From a virus, in IMG/VR virus record IMGVR_UViG_3300042373_000061, positions 1-25,539 of that record: DNA of 25,539 bases. The stretch is one strand, 5' to 3'. The notes under the pieces were generated by a model. The model was not told where the DNA came from and searched no databases. It saw only the letters and a list, made by a program, of their open reading frames with translations. Positions within the stretch are counted from its first letter, which is position 1. The number at the start of each line of letters is the position of its first letter. This document shows positions 14,083 to 21,038 of this stretch, in pieces. Made by a program: the position numbers and the translations under genes.

Positions 14083-14511
14083 TTAGGACACGCGGTAGAT
14101 CGTGTACGCTGCGTCACCCGTCTTGCGGAAACGGAACGTGCCCGAGGTGTTGCTGGTTTTGGTCAGCGCATCCTGAATCACATCGTTACCAACCAGAGTG
14201 TTGCCCGTGCCAGCAGTGAAGGTCACGTCGTTTGCTGCGTTGTCACCAATGTTGATGAACGAGCAGTCAAACGTCGAGCCAACCTTGAGGCTAGGGAACG
14301 CTGCGTCGATCAGCGCACCAGTGGGGAACACATAGGTTCCTGCGTCCGTGCCGCCCGAGTCCATCGTGCAAACACCAGCGGCCAAATCGGCTGCGGTGAT
14401 GGTGACAGATGCACCGGCCAGCGCAACGGGAGTGCTGGTGTTAGAGAAGCTGATTTCGCCGAGGTTGCCGTCGCCGACTTGATAACCACCTGCGCCATTA
14501 GGGAGAGCCAT
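14083..14511 (-). CDS. small beta-rich protein after coat gene, possible decoration protein
   Basis: This 142-residue protein starts at the ATG at 14511 with AAAGGA upstream. It is Gly/Thr/Asp-rich and beta-like throughout (LGEISFSNTSTPVALAGASV, TITAADLAAGVCTMDSGGTD, FTAGTGNTLVGNDV, and a final RFRKTGDAAYTIYRVS). There is no membrane segment or signal. Its position directly after the coat gene, with strong translation signals, is the usual place for a head decoration or capsid-associated protein. I do not recognise a named family, so that role is inferred. Confidence 0.7.
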   Translation of the reverse strand: MALPNGAGGYQVGDGNLGEISFSNTSTPVALAGASVTITAADLAAGVCTMDSGGTDAGTYVFPTGALIDAAFPSLKVGSTFDCSFINIGDNAANDVTFTAGTGNTLVGNDVIQDALTKTSNTSGTFRFRKTGDAAYTIYRVS

Positions 14512-14541
14512 GATGAAATCCTTTCAAAAAAGTTAAGACAA

Positions 14542-14557
14542 GGGGGCCGAAGCCCCC
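14542..14557 (-). promoter_or_regulatory. coat-gene 3' hairpin with UUCG tetraloop
   Basis: Arms 14542-14547 and 14552-14557. In the - strand RNA it reads GGGGGC, UUCG, GCCCCC, again with a C(UUCG)G loop, starting about ten bases after the coat stop. A CUUAACUUUUUUG stretch follows roughly ten bases later, so this one could end some transcripts as well as protect RNA ends. Confidence 0.75.
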
Positions 14558-14566
14558 CTGGGCCTA

Positions 14567-15766
14567 TCAGCCCCACATCCGAACAGCCATCTGGGGACGG
14601 ATGACGCTGTAGCCATACAGCACATCAATACGGCAGGGCATACGGTCGTTGTTGATGTCGTACTGGCGCACCACACGCAGGCTGATGCCGTTGTGAACGG
14701 CGCGAGCGGCCATGTCCACACCTTGCGGCAGGAGCAGGTCGGCGGTTGCGAAGGTGATCGCGTCCTTGTGGTACACCAAGTTCTGGGCGTACTGGCTGGA
14801 CGGAGCGCCAACGAACACGACAGCCTTGTTGTTGCCAGGCAAAGCGGTCATGGTCGCCAGAGCATGGCTGGCCGAGTACATCGGAGCCACGGTCACAGTT
14901 GCGGTGGTGGTGGCGGTTGAAGAAGCCAAGGCCACAAACTGAAACAGCGAGCCGGTGGACTCACGAGTCTGCGGGTTCACAGCGTAGACATCAGCGATGG
15001 TGAACACGTCACCAACAGCGATGGTGTCGCCAGAGCCAACAGTCAGGGTCAGCGTAGCAGCGCCTTCAGCAGTCACGGCGGCGGCGGTAACCACGCCAGT
15101 AGCAGCGCGGGAGCCGGTGGTGTGCTGCTTGATCGACTGAGACATGTTGATCTCGTCGAAGCCCAACACGCCCATGCCCATCATGCCGTTCTTGAACTGC
15201 TTGCTAATGGTGTCGGTGGGGTTGAAGAGACCCTTCATGCCCTCGACCAGACCAGCGTTGGCAGCCGGGTTGACGGTTGCGTAGCGCGGGCTCATCACAG
15301 CAGCGTTCTCGTTGAGCTTCTGCTGGGCTTGCAGCAAAACCAGCGAGGTAGCGGGCGTGGTGCCAGGGGTGCCGACGGAGTTACCGATGCTCTTGTAAGC
15401 GTTGGCAACGTCAGCGTCGATGCTCGAAGCCAACTGGCTGATACGAGGCTTCAGAACACGCTCTGCGAAGTCGTCCAACTGCATGGTCAGTTCGGCAGAC
15501 GTGAAGTTCACGCCGATGTGCTTCTGCGAAGCCACAGTCAGGGTGGTGAACTGCTCGTTGTCGTCCTGCACTTGCAGGGCGGCGCCGTCGGTGACCAGAG
15601 CGCGATCAGGCAGACGGATACGCAGGGTCGAACCGATCTTGGCACCTTCAACAGCAAAGCTGTCGTCGTACTGACGGTTCACGTTACGGGTGAGCACAAG
15701 GTTGTTTTCCAAGATCTCCAACGCTTTGCGTGTGATCATGTCGATTGTAAGAATCGAGTTCGCCAT
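14567..15766 (-). CDS. major coat protein, P22 gp5-like
   Basis: This 399-residue protein (P22 gp5 is 430) begins ILTIDMITRKALEILENNLV and LTRNVNRQYDDSFAVEGAKI, the conserved N-terminal arm and start of the HK97-type fold in P22 coat proteins. The helix ISQLASSIDADVANAYKSIG and the C-terminal part (LLLPQGVDMAARAVHNGISL, RVVRQYDINNDRMPCRIDVL, YGYSVIRPQMAVRMW) are also typical of the family. A Thr/Ala-rich beta segment in the second half (VTAEGAATLTLTVGSGDTIA) may be an accessory domain. The protein forms the head shell. An AAAGGA ribosome binding site lies inside the upstream HNH gene, whose stop is one base before the coat start. Confidence 0.92.
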   Translation of the reverse strand: MANSILTIDMITRKALEILENNLVLTRNVNRQYDDSFAVEGAKIGSTLRIRLPDRALVTDGAALQVQDDNEQFTTLTVASQKHIGVNFTSAELTMQLDDFAERVLKPRISQLASSIDADVANAYKSIGNSVGTPGTTPATSLVLLQAQQKLNENAAVMSPRYATVNPAANAGLVEGMKGLFNPTDTISKQFKNGMMGMGVLGFDEINMSQSIKQHTTGSRAATGVVTAAAVTAEGAATLTLTVGSGDTIAVGDVFTIADVYAVNPQTRESTGSLFQFVALASSTATTTATVTVAPMYSASHALATMTALPGNNKAVVFVGAPSSQYAQNLVYHKDAITFATADLLLPQGVDMAARAVHNGISLRVVRQYDINNDRMPCRIDVLYGYSVIRPQMAVRMWG

Positions 15767-15767
15767 T

Positions 15768-16301
15768 TCAATTTCCTTTCAATGTCAAAGAAGTTTGGTG
15801 AGGACAAACGCCGCCGTTCTTATGTTTCCCTACTTGACAGTTCATACACAACACTTGATACCCCGAAGGGAACTTGTTTTTACGTAGCCACTGGTAGAAA
15901 GCCGTACCGCTTCCGCGATACAAGCCCGATTTTCGTTCAGTTGCGCCGTTGTTGTCTATGTGGTCTATCGAAAGAAACATTGGTTCATCTTCGCCGCAGC
16001 ATTTGCAAATGTAACCGCCGTAAGCGTCAAACACTTGGTCTTTGCAGGCCGCTTGCAAGCGTCGGGTTTTGTCTGCTTCTGCCTTCCGTATTCGGTTAGC
16101 TTCTTCAGGTGTTGCCTGGGCTAGCTTGCGGGTACGTGATTCACGAGACTGCTTACGGACTTTCTCCCGATTTGCTTCTCGCCAATCGCGCATACGCTGA
16201 TTGAACTTTTCCCGGTTTCGTTCTCGGTATCTGGCCGCTGCCTCTTTGTTGCGTTGCCGCTTCAATTCGTCAGGTGTCAGATGCTGATTGTCACTCTCCA
16301 T
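15768..16301 (-). CDS. HNH homing-type endonuclease inserted between scaffold and coat genes
   Basis: This 177-residue protein starts at the ATG at 16301 with AGGAG six bases upstream. Residues about 20-60 are basic with imperfect repeats of RERNREK / REANREKVRK, probably DNA-binding. The nuclease part has Cys pairs at about 99/102 and 152/155 for zinc, the catalytic D-H at 113-114 (SIDHIDNNG) and a C-terminal CMNCQVGKHKNGG. It is a free-standing HNH endonuclease of the homing type. In P22 the scaffold and coat genes are adjacent, so it appears to be a guest; its 3' end contains the coat ribosome binding site. GC looks lower than the genes on either side. Confidence 0.88.
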   Translation of the reverse strand: MESDNQHLTPDELKRQRNKEAAARYRERNREKFNQRMRDWREANREKVRKQSRESRTRKLAQATPEEANRIRKAEADKTRRLQAACKDQVFDAYGGYICKCCGEDEPMFLSIDHIDNNGATERKSGLYRGSGTAFYQWLRKNKFPSGYQVLCMNCQVGKHKNGGVCPHQTSLTLKGN

Positions 16302-16309
16302 TCGTTTCT

Positions 16310-16339
16310 CCTATTTCGGGTAATAATACCCTATTTCGG
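16310..16339. repeat. 10-bp direct repeat with a palindromic core before the HNH gene
   Basis: CCTATTTCGG occurs at 16310-16319 and again at 16330-16339. Between them GGGTAATAATACCC (16318-16331) is an inverted repeat with a 5-bp stem. The pair sits between the scaffold stop and the HNH ribosome binding site. It may mark the edge of an insertion or a small regulatory site. Confidence 0.7.
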
Positions 16340-16342
16340 AGG

Positions 16343-17134
16343 TTAGCGGTTCATTTGTGCTTGCAGCTTCTTCATCTGCCGGGCACGTTCAGCTTCAATC
16401 CACTGCGAATCAGTCATGGTCTTCGTCGAGCGAGGATCAGTCGTGTCGTAGGACGAACTTCCACTGGTGCGTGCGGTAACAGGCGAAATAGGCGCAGGCG
16501 CAGACGTAGTCGGTTTCACAAGAGGATTGGAGCCAAGTTTGGCCTCAATCTTCCCAATCTCTCGGGCCTGCAAAAGAGGTGCCAAGCGGGAAATGCGATC
16601 AGCTTCCTTCGGGTTGGTTCCCAGCCAGTAGGCTAGGTCCGGCCCCATGTCGGACGCCTTGATTGTCTCGGCCATCACGTCAGTGACTCGAAGCTGCGGG
16701 TTGTAGGCGACTTGTTCAAAGTCGTCGTACTTGGCCCTGGCCTCTTCCTCACGGTCGTGGTAAGCGTCGTTAATCTCAGCCTGTTGCCGTTGGAACTCAC
16801 GCTGTGCAAGCAGTTCTTCAGCCTTTTTGACGGCCAACGCTTCCGCGTAGGCATCAGGCGACTCGAAATGCTCGATAGGCGGGACTTCTCTTGGCGCTTG
16901 CGGTTGGGCAAGTTTAGCCTGCTGCTCACGTTCCCATTTGCGCTGCTCTCTGGCAAGGCGCTTGCTGATCTTCTCGTCGAGTTCAGCCTGGGTGAATTTC
17001 TTCTCCTCGGGCGTTTGCTCGGGTTGATTCTCAGCTACTTCCGGCGCGTTTTGTGCATTCTCCGGGGCGGCCGTCGCCTCGGGTGCTGGCGCGGATTCAA
17101 CTTCCGCTAAGGCTTGTTGGACTTCTTCAGTCAT
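16343..17134 (-). CDS. scaffolding protein, P22 gp8-like
   Basis: This 263-residue protein (P22 gp8 is 303) is charged and largely helical, with no hydrophobic core. The N-terminal 45 residues are Glu/Pro/Ala-rich and look disordered. The middle holds long charged helices (KKFTQAELDEKISKRLAREQ, KAEELLAQREFQRQQAEIND) and a conserved block AYNPQLRVTDVMAETIKASD followed by GPDLAYWLGTNP. The basic C-terminal helix (WIEAERARQMKKLQAQMNR) matches the coat-binding end of P22-type scaffolds. It directs coat assembly and leaves the head before or during packaging. It sits before the coat gene as expected, apart from the HNH insertion. Confidence 0.87.
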   Translation of the reverse strand: MTEEVQQALAEVESAPAPEATAAPENAQNAPEVAENQPEQTPEEKKFTQAELDEKISKRLAREQRKWEREQQAKLAQPQAPREVPPIEHFESPDAYAEALAVKKAEELLAQREFQRQQAEINDAYHDREEEARAKYDDFEQVAYNPQLRVTDVMAETIKASDMGPDLAYWLGTNPKEADRISRLAPLLQAREIGKIEAKLGSNPLVKPTTSAPAPISPVTARTSGSSSYDTTDPRSTKTMTDSQWIEAERARQMKKLQAQMNR

Positions 17135-17180
17135 TTTCGATTCTTGTGAATCCCTGGTCTACCGGGCCAGTACAGGTTGT

Positions 17181-17196
17181 GCCGCTATTATGCGGC
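17181..17196 (-). promoter_or_regulatory. hairpin enclosing a tandem stop codon
   Basis: GCCGC (17181-17185) pairs with GCGGC (17192-17196), extended by one pair at 17180/17197. On the - strand the six-base loop is ATAATA; the TAA stop of the gene at 17188 begins in it and is followed directly by an in-frame TAG. The stop is therefore placed in the hairpin loop. Confidence 0.55.
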
Positions 17197-17439
17197 AGAT
17201 TCTTTCACTTGTGCAGCTTTGTACGCAGCCACAACATCTTTGGTGTGCAGGGCCTTGCAAATGGCCTGCACCTTGGCATCCTCGGAGCTGTAGTCGTCGC
17301 CAGGGGCGACAACGCGGCGGTGAAACTTGCTGCTGATCTCAACGCCATCTTCTTTGATGGCGGTCTTAGTGCGAACTTGCACGCAGTCGTTTTCGACCAC
17401 TTCAATCAGATCAACTAGGGTAACTTTTTCGAGAGACAT
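17188..17439 (-). CDS. small conserved phage protein upstream of scaffold gene
   Basis: This 83-residue protein starts at the ATG at 17439, with AAGGAAAC upstream. It is beta then alpha: LEKVTLVDLIEVVENDCVQV, RTKTAIKEDGVEISSKFHRR, VVAPGDDYSSEDAKVQAICK, ALHTKDVVAAYKAA. The V-L-I-E-V-x-E-N-x-x-x-Q-V-R-T / F-H-R-x-V-x-x-P pattern is shared with short proteins of other phages, where it often lies near virion genes. No membrane segment and no catalytic motif. Function unknown; possibly a small tail or fibre-associated domain. Confidence 0.72.
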   Translation of the reverse strand: MSLEKVTLVDLIEVVENDCVQVRTKTAIKEDGVEISSKFHRRVVAPGDDYSSEDAKVQAICKALHTKDVVAAYKAAQVKESAA

Positions 17440-17457
17440 GATGTTTCCTTGTTTCCA

Positions 17458-17504
17458 GCCTGACCATCCAGTCAGGCATTAAGGTTTCCAGTTGTCCGAA
17501 CTGG
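17458..17504 (-). promoter_or_regulatory. two tandem hairpins after the tailspike gene
   Basis: First inverted repeat: CCAGTT (17488-17493) with AACTGG (17499-17504). Second: GCCTGAC (17458-17464) with GTCAGGC (17471-17477). They follow the tailspike stop and precede the AAGGA of the gene at 17439. No U-run follows either, so they look more like RNA-end or processing structures than classical terminators. Confidence 0.6.
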
Positions 17505-17510
17505 TACGGG

Positions 17511-19355
17511 TTAATTTGGTAATACTGTGTTGGCGGGCAATGTGCTTTTTGACCAAGCCAGCACACCCGCAGCGTTTTTGCTGGAGTTGCCAGTAATCGC
17601 TAAAATGTCAAAAGTGCTGGTTGTTTGAACAACATCTTCTTGTGAAGATTGGCTGACGTTGTAAAAACGGTTGTTGACCATCTCAAACGTGCCATTGTGG
17701 TCAAGGATGTCTACTCTGCGTGGGGAATATTCCGATGTCCAAGTGGAAAGATTGCGATCCAGCAGAACATATTTCATTCGGCTGAGTGAAAGTGTTCGAC
17801 CGTTTTCAATAGTGTTGTAACAAAATCTCAATTGTGCTTTGCTTGCAGCGTTTGTGCCGCCATCAATTTGCAAGCCACGATCCATGTTGCCAGATGCGCC
17901 GACAAATCTGTTGTTTGTAATGTTGATGTTGTTGACAACAATGTCAGCGCCATCGTCAAGTGTCATTACAAAATAACCACCACCAAGGTTGAAGCAGTTG
18001 TTGTTTTCAATGTACACGTTGCTGATGTCAAACTCAGGAACTGCGCCGCTGTTGTTTCTGATGTAAACAAAAACGCTTGCGCCAGCAGAAGAAGCCAAAG
18101 CACCCTTGTCTTGCGACGTGAACGTGTTGTTCTGGATGTATAAACCATCAATGGATGTGTTGTTGTTCTGCTGAAGCACAACACCAGTTAACCCTCGCAT
18201 GATGTTGCCAACAATCTGCGTGTTTGTTGAGTGGCCAACAGAACCCACAGAATCAAGCAGTGTGAATTGAATACAATCGCCAATGCCTGCGGCATTTACG
18301 TCTGTCAAATAAATAAAGTTATTGCAGATTGTTGCGGCCTGAGGCGAAATAAGACGTATGCCAGTAGATGCCGCCCCAAGTTGCGAAACGTAGATATAGT
18401 TGTTTTGAAAATTTACGCCTTCGTTGACATTTTCATTGGCAAACGAGCCAGGCAAGAAAGCAAGGCCGTAACTGGTGACAAACAATCGGCAACCGACAAC
18501 ATTGATGTTGCTTGTGTCGTATGATCTGATGTCCAACTCATTGCCAAAGTCAATTCCTCGTCCAGCGGGGGTTTGGTTATCATTGACGACGATGTTTTCA
18601 AAAAATACGTTTCGTCCTGTGCAGTTAATTACAGAGCCGCCAGTGTGTGTAATTCGTGCATTTTTAACAACAACACCATCGGTGTAGTAAAAACTGACAT
18701 GGGTGGAAGTGTTGATTGGCGCACTCCCGTCAGCTCTCCAGTCAACAATGCTGATTGCTGAACACTCGTAGAACGCTGGGCCTTCTTCCCTGATTTTTGA
18801 TGTCTTCAGGTTTTGAAAGCTGACCCTTGTGCAGCGGTCAAATTGTGCAACGCCGAATTGCAAGGTTTGCCGCATTGTCAACGTGCTGTTCAGATTGGTG
18901 ACAAAATCAAACAACTCACAGTTTTCAAACGACATGTTGTCCACCAGCACGAACAACAAGCTGTTGATACTGGTTACATCCGGCCCGACAACATAGTTGA
19001 AGTTGCCTTTGGCAAAGTTGAACTTGATGTTGGAAAAGGCGATGTTTGTGTTGCCGTTAACGGTGTCTGCGTTGCGGAACATCTGGTTCGGGTAACCACC
19101 CACGCCGCCGCCTTGTGGCGTCATGATGCCCAGAAACTCAGTACCTGGTGCGCCTTGCAACCACACGTTGCTGGGCACCAAAACTGTCCCTGCAATTTTG
19201 TACGTCAATGGCTCAAAAATGATAATGCTGCCAGCGTTTACTGCTGCTTGAATTGCAGCGGTATCGTCCGTGGTTCCATCGCCAACTGCGCCAAAATCTT
19301 TAGGATTGACGACAGGGCCGTCAATCATCGAATAAGTTACTTTGGTCAAAGACAT
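17511..19355 (-). CDS. tailspike with right-handed beta-helix (pectate-lyase-3 type)
   Basis: This 614-residue protein starts at the ATG at 19355 with AAGGA upstream. A short N-terminal peptide (MSLTKVTYSMIDGPVV) leads straight into NPKDFGAVGDGTTDDTAAIQ, the hallmark start of a pectate-lyase-3 beta-helix. Many short repeats of the type N-x-x-x-x-N-N (IQNNTFTSQDKG, VYIENNNCFNLGG, NINITNNRFVG) follow to near residue 580. Such spikes bind and often cut surface polysaccharide. No catalytic residues can be named from sequence alone, and no separate C-terminal trimerisation domain is obvious. It lacks its own P22-type head-binding domain; that domain is the separate gene at 20555. GC looks distinctly lower than the genes around it. 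Confidence 0.85.
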   Translation of the reverse strand: MSLTKVTYSMIDGPVVNPKDFGAVGDGTTDDTAAIQAAVNAGSIIIFEPLTYKIAGTVLVPSNVWLQGAPGTEFLGIMTPQGGGVGGYPNQMFRNADTVNGNTNIAFSNIKFNFAKGNFNYVVGPDVTSINSLLFVLVDNMSFENCELFDFVTNLNSTLTMRQTLQFGVAQFDRCTRVSFQNLKTSKIREEGPAFYECSAISIVDWRADGSAPINTSTHVSFYYTDGVVVKNARITHTGGSVINCTGRNVFFENIVVNDNQTPAGRGIDFGNELDIRSYDTSNINVVGCRLFVTSYGLAFLPGSFANENVNEGVNFQNNYIYVSQLGAASTGIRLISPQAATICNNFIYLTDVNAAGIGDCIQFTLLDSVGSVGHSTNTQIVGNIMRGLTGVVLQQNNNTSIDGLYIQNNTFTSQDKGALASSAGASVFVYIRNNSGAVPEFDISNVYIENNNCFNLGGGYFVMTLDDGADIVVNNINITNNRFVGASGNMDRGLQIDGGTNAASKAQLRFCYNTIENGRTLSLSRMKYVLLDRNLSTWTSEYSPRRVDILDHNGTFEMVNNRFYNVSQSSQEDVVQTTSTFDILAITGNSSKNAAGVLAWSKSTLPANTVLPN

Positions 19356-19364
19356 TATTGTTCC

Positions 19365-20045
19365 TTAAACAAAATAAGTTAGTGTGAAGTAAATTCGACC
19401 GTTTATCGTAATGGAACCGACCGAATAAACCAAAGTGCCAGCGGCATATACCGAACCACCTTGATTTAAGTCTACGTTGTTGAACACGCCTGTGCTATCG
19501 GCGTTTACGGTAAACGGCAACCCGGTGCAAATAACCACACCAGAGGAGGCGGCGACAGAAGTTGATCCGATAAGCAGGCCGATGACAGTGACTTGCCTGC
19601 CCACCTTGGTGTATCTGCCAGATGATGAAAACGTGCCGACAACTGTAAGACCACCACCTTGACCCGGTGTCCAAGTACCTTCTTCATAGTCACTCAGCAA
19701 CTCGCTTGTGCCTGTGCCCGGTGTGGCAGAAAAATCGATGCCTTTGCCGTCTGTGCCAATGACAAGGTTGCCTGTTGATAGCGTTTGGTCGCCAGTAAAC
19801 GATTGCGCTGCGTCTGTGCGGGCCGCAGTAAAGTTGGCGTCTGGCGTAGTCATTACGCGGGTGGTGCTTGCGCCCGGCCCGGCGACTTGCAAGATACCCG
19901 TGGTTGCGTTTGACCGCACATTTTTGACCGTCAAATCATCAGTCGCAACTTTTTTGGTGCTGCTCGACTGCACAATCGGCAGAACTTCGGTGCCCGCAAG
20001 CGGAAGGGTTGCCGAAGTAAGTTGGGAAATTTTGAGGTCAGCCAT
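19365..20045 (-). CDS. tail fibre protein (adaptor-like)
   Basis: This 226-residue protein starts at the ATG at 20045 with AAGGAT upstream. The N-terminal part (ADLKISQLTSATLPLAGTEV, then LPIVQSSSTKKVATDDLTVK) is a widespread phage fibre pattern, as is ANFTAARTDAAQSFTGDQT. The C-terminal part has SDYEEGTWTPG and SSSGRYTKVGRQVTVIGLLI, a beta-sandwich tip seen at the end of other fibres. It is short for a full fibre, and lies between the anchor protein and the spike. It may be a branch or adaptor protein linking the two, or an independent receptor-binding tip. Confidence 0.75.
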   Translation of the reverse strand: MADLKISQLTSATLPLAGTEVLPIVQSSSTKKVATDDLTVKNVRSNATTGILQVAGPGASTTRVMTTPDANFTAARTDAAQSFTGDQTLSTGNLVIGTDGKGIDFSATPGTGTSELLSDYEEGTWTPGQGGGLTVVGTFSSSGRYTKVGRQVTVIGLLIGSTSVAASSGVVICTGLPFTVNADSTGVFNNVDLNQGGSVYAAGTLVYSVGSITINGRIYFTLTYFV

Positions 20046-20054
20046 GATGAATCC

Positions 20055-20555
20055 TTAAACGTAGTTGACTTCGATTGACGAAGTAACTGGGGGCGCTTCT
20101 GAGAACGTGACAACAACACCAGCGATGCTGTAGGTGTTTTTCTGCTGGTACACGCCGTTAATGTATATGTTGGTCGCGTTTTCGCCTGCGGGAGCGCTTG
20201 CCAAATTGAACGTGGTATCCGTGCCGTCACCCGTAAAGTTAGCGATGATTGCGGTAGCGTTGAAGCTGCTACCCACATTGTCGTATGTGGCAATCGTAAC
20301 GTCTGCGCTTGTTTTCAGGACAAACTTGTACAAACGCAACTGGTTCCAAATCTCGCCCCCAGGCACCCGGCCAGCGGAGTCCAAAATAATTGGGTTGGTG
20401 TGTGCCGTATTGCCGGTGCTTGATGTGTACGTTGCCAGCGGCGTGGTTGTACCGGCCTCGTAGGTAAAAATCTTGCCGCCAGTTAGGATGACCCCGTTGT
20501 TGTCAAAAAACTGAGCGCCAACGCCGCCAAAAATTGAGAGCGATACAGCGGGCAT
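20055..20555 (-). CDS. tailspike anchor: P22 gp9 head-binding-like domain as its own gene
   Basis: This 166-residue protein starts at the ATG at 20555 with GGAG upstream. Residues about 15-105 (FDNNGVILTGGKIFTYEAGT, TTPLATYTSSTGNTAHTNPI, ILDSAGRVPGGEIW, YKFVLKTSADVTIATYDNVG) match the pattern of the P22 tailspike head-binding domain, which fixes the spike to the tail. The rest (FTGDGTDTTFNLASAPAGEN, then IYINGVYQQKNTYSIAG) is a common phage fibre linker domain. No receptor-binding part follows; the gene stops and the fibre gene begins. It may be a docking protein for the fibre or spike encoded downstream. Confidence 0.78.
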   Translation of the reverse strand: MPAVSLSIFGGVGAQFFDNNGVILTGGKIFTYEAGTTTPLATYTSSTGNTAHTNPIILDSAGRVPGGEIWNQLRLYKFVLKTSADVTIATYDNVGSSFNATAIIANFTGDGTDTTFNLASAPAGENATNIYINGVYQQKNTYSIAGVVVTFSEAPPVTSSIEVNYV

Positions 20556-20558
20556 GTT

Positions 20559-20723
20559 TTACTCCAGCAAAAGAAGGCCATTATCCTCTTGCACGAGGTT
20601 TTCGCCCAACTCGGTAAGAAGGTTGCCTTGGGCTTGCTCATTGCCCCGGCCCGAAAACAGCGAAATAATGCCGCCAAGGCCAATGGCAACCGAGTTGCGA
20701 AGATCAGGGCCAAAGAAGCTCAT
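20559..20723 (-). CDS. 54-residue hypothetical protein
   Basis: The ATG at 20723 overlaps the previous stop (ATGA), and the stop comes three bases before the next start. The protein begins MSFFGPDLRNSVAIGLGGII and ends in ENLVQEDNGLLLLE, with a moderately hydrophobic Gly/Ile stretch in the middle that is short for a membrane span. It fills the whole gap between two well-supported genes with coupled start and stop, which is the main reason to call it real. I recognise no family. Confidence 0.6.
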   Translation of the reverse strand: MSFFGPDLRNSVAIGLGGIISLFSGRGNEQAQGNLLTELGENLVQEDNGLLLLE

Positions 20724-21028
20724 TGCTTGTTGATAGGTTTGGCGTACGCGGTGCCGTCGGTGCTGCCGATCCGCAACACGCTGACGCGCCAGGGGGCGCC
20801 AGTCGTGTTCAGCGGCACCACAAACGGGATGGGCGTGAAGGCAGGGATCGGGGTGCTGGCGCTGGTAGCCACGGCCCCCACGCCCACTTCAACGTAGCAG
20901 GATTGGTCGCACCACACCAGTACGCCTTGCGGGCCAGGGCCCCATGCGGTCGTGTTGCCCGCAGTGGCGCCGGCAGTTGCAGTGTACGCGGGGAAATCCG
21001 CTTTGCTCATCGGGTTGAGGAGTTCCAT
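20720..21028 (-). CDS. hypothetical virion-region protein
   Basis: This protein of about 102 residues has two adjacent ATG codons (21031 and 21028); the second is better spaced from AAAGGA. It is beta-rich, without membrane segments: ADFPAYTATAGATAGNTTAW, GPGPQGVLVWCDQSCYVEVG, TPIPAFTPIPFVVPLNTTGA, WRVSVLRIGSTDGTAYAKPI. Similar small proteins lie between portal and fibre genes in other phages. The pattern suggests a single beta-sandwich domain, perhaps a head or tail decoration. Function unknown. Confidence 0.7.
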   Translation of the reverse strand: MELLNPMSKADFPAYTATAGATAGNTTAWGPGPQGVLVWCDQSCYVEVGVGAVATSASTPIPAFTPIPFVVPLNTTGAPWRVSVLRIGSTDGTAYAKPINKQ

Positions 21029-21038
21029 CATGTGTCCT

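Noticed and set aside
15122-16099. 325-codon open frame on the + strand
   Set aside because: It crosses the antisense of both the coat and the HNH genes. The His/Arg/Val-rich product matches no family.
16322-16328. TATTAT as a promoter -10 box before the HNH gene
   Set aside because: No fitting -35 sequence lies at the right distance on the - strand. The sequence is better explained as the loop and stem of the GGGTA/TACCC inverted repeat.
16310-16339. CRISPR-like array from the repeated CCTATTTCGG
   Set aside because: Only two 10-bp copies with a 10-base gap; no further units nearby and no Cas genes. I found no other regularly spaced repeats in the window.
9991-20555. Diversity-generating retroelement (template/variable repeat with reverse transcriptase)
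   Set aside because: Considered because of the many receptor-binding proteins. No reverse transcriptase and no long adenine-variable repeat pair is visible.
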